A stretch of 6,903 nt of DNA, taken from NCBI GenBank assembly GCA_020631575.1, contig JAHDGX010000049.1, positions 1 through 6,903 on the forward strand. Direction: 5' to 3'. Under the pieces are notes generated by a model. It searched no databases and was not told the origin of the DNA. It was given only the letters and a program-made list of their open reading frames with translations. The first letter of the stretch is position 1, and each line of letters starts with the position of its first letter. Shown piece after piece: positions 6,665-6,903 of this stretch. This stretch comes from Candidatus Altimarinota bacterium. GTDB taxonomy: Bacteria > Patescibacteriota > Gracilibacteria > BD1-5 > UBA6164. A program made the translations under genes and the position numbers.

Positions 6665-6903
6665 TATTTTAATATAGTATTATCATCTATTTCTTTCAGA
6701 ATAGTTTCAACTAGAGTCTTATCATGCCATGGAATGAGTCAGTGATTACTTACTCTCACATGTTCATCTCACTTTCAAGCAAGCAGTATGATATCATTTT
6801 TTTCTGCCATCACAATCGCAGTGCGGATAGCCTCTTCCCTATCAACTATTACCCAAAAGTCTTCTCACTGTTTTCTATCTACTCATGGGAGAATGTCTTT
6901 TAT
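6664..6903 (-). CDS. murE: UDP-N-acetylmuramyl-tripeptide synthetase MurE, C-terminal end
   Basis: Only the last 79 residues are in the window; the start lies beyond the right edge. MurE adds the third stem-peptide residue (diaminopimelate or lysine) to UDP-MurNAc-L-Ala-D-Glu in cytoplasmic peptidoglycan synthesis. The fragment matches the end of the C-terminal Mur-ligase domain: DREEAIRTAI (21-30), a hydrophobic strand, AGKGDE (42-47, where most MurE have GKGHE), then IPWHD (57-61) before the final helix. All five glycines are UGA, at residues 7, 13, 43, 45 and 55, two of them in GKG. The segment that selects the amino acid lies upstream and is not visible. The stop overlaps the permease ATG by one base. 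Another Mur ligase is possible, but the DREEAIRTAI to AGKG order fits MurE best. Confidence 0.85.

Noticed and set aside
1184..6903. UGA as tryptophan (table 4) or selenocysteine
   Set aside because: UGA falls in P-loops and Rossmann glycine motifs, where Trp or Sec would not fit. UGG is used normally for Trp, and 68 codons are far too many for selenocysteine.
1..6903. CRISPR array, insertion sequence, phage or toxin-antitoxin module
   Set aside because: No direct-repeat array, transposase, integrase, terminal inverted repeats or toxin-like pair is visible. All long frames are accounted for by other genes.

Overview
This AT-rich window reads as a chromosomal segment from a bacterium that decodes UGA as glycine (translation table 25). 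Candidate phyla are Gracilibacteria (BD1-5/GN02) and Absconditabacteria (SR1). Under the standard code most genes here look shattered. With UGA read as Gly, eight long frames become intact and recognisable, with 68 in-frame UGA codons among about 145 glycine codons. UGA falls exactly where conserved glycines are required, for example in the P-loops of DnaX and PriA and in the Rossmann motif of a dehydrogenase. All nine gene ends visible here use TAA (eight) or TAG (one), never UGA. Which of the two phyla this is cannot be settled from the sequence.

Left part (1-1130): a 53-residue single-span membrane protein gene on the minus strand, with its own promoter, leader hairpin, Shine-Dalgarno site and UUCG-loop terminator, diverges from clpP on the plus strand. 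clpP has a complete Ser-His-Asp triad and ends in a clean terminator. Middle left (1125-1861): a second plus-strand transcription unit has a well-spaced promoter nested against the clpP terminator. It encodes a 225-residue UGA-rich protein that resembles a degenerate protein-kinase-like fold.

Right part (1908-6903): six minus-strand genes are packed with gaps of 5 nt or less, or 1-nt TAATG overlaps. In transcription order they are murE (3' end only), an EamA/DMT-type permease, a HAD hydrolase, a D-2-hydroxyacid dehydrogenase, dnaX, and a short priA. They look like one translationally coupled operon whose promoter lies beyond the right edge. It mixes envelope synthesis, small-molecule metabolism and transport, and the replication machinery (clamp loader and replication-restart protein). 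The short priA is the oddest member: it keeps the DNA-binding domain and helicase lobe 1 but has no lobe 2 or zinc module.

No tRNA, rRNA, CRISPR array, IS element or phage gene is seen. The main interest is the recoding, the lobe-2-less PriA, the candidate pseudokinase and the small membrane protein next to clpP, rather than a defence or mobile system.
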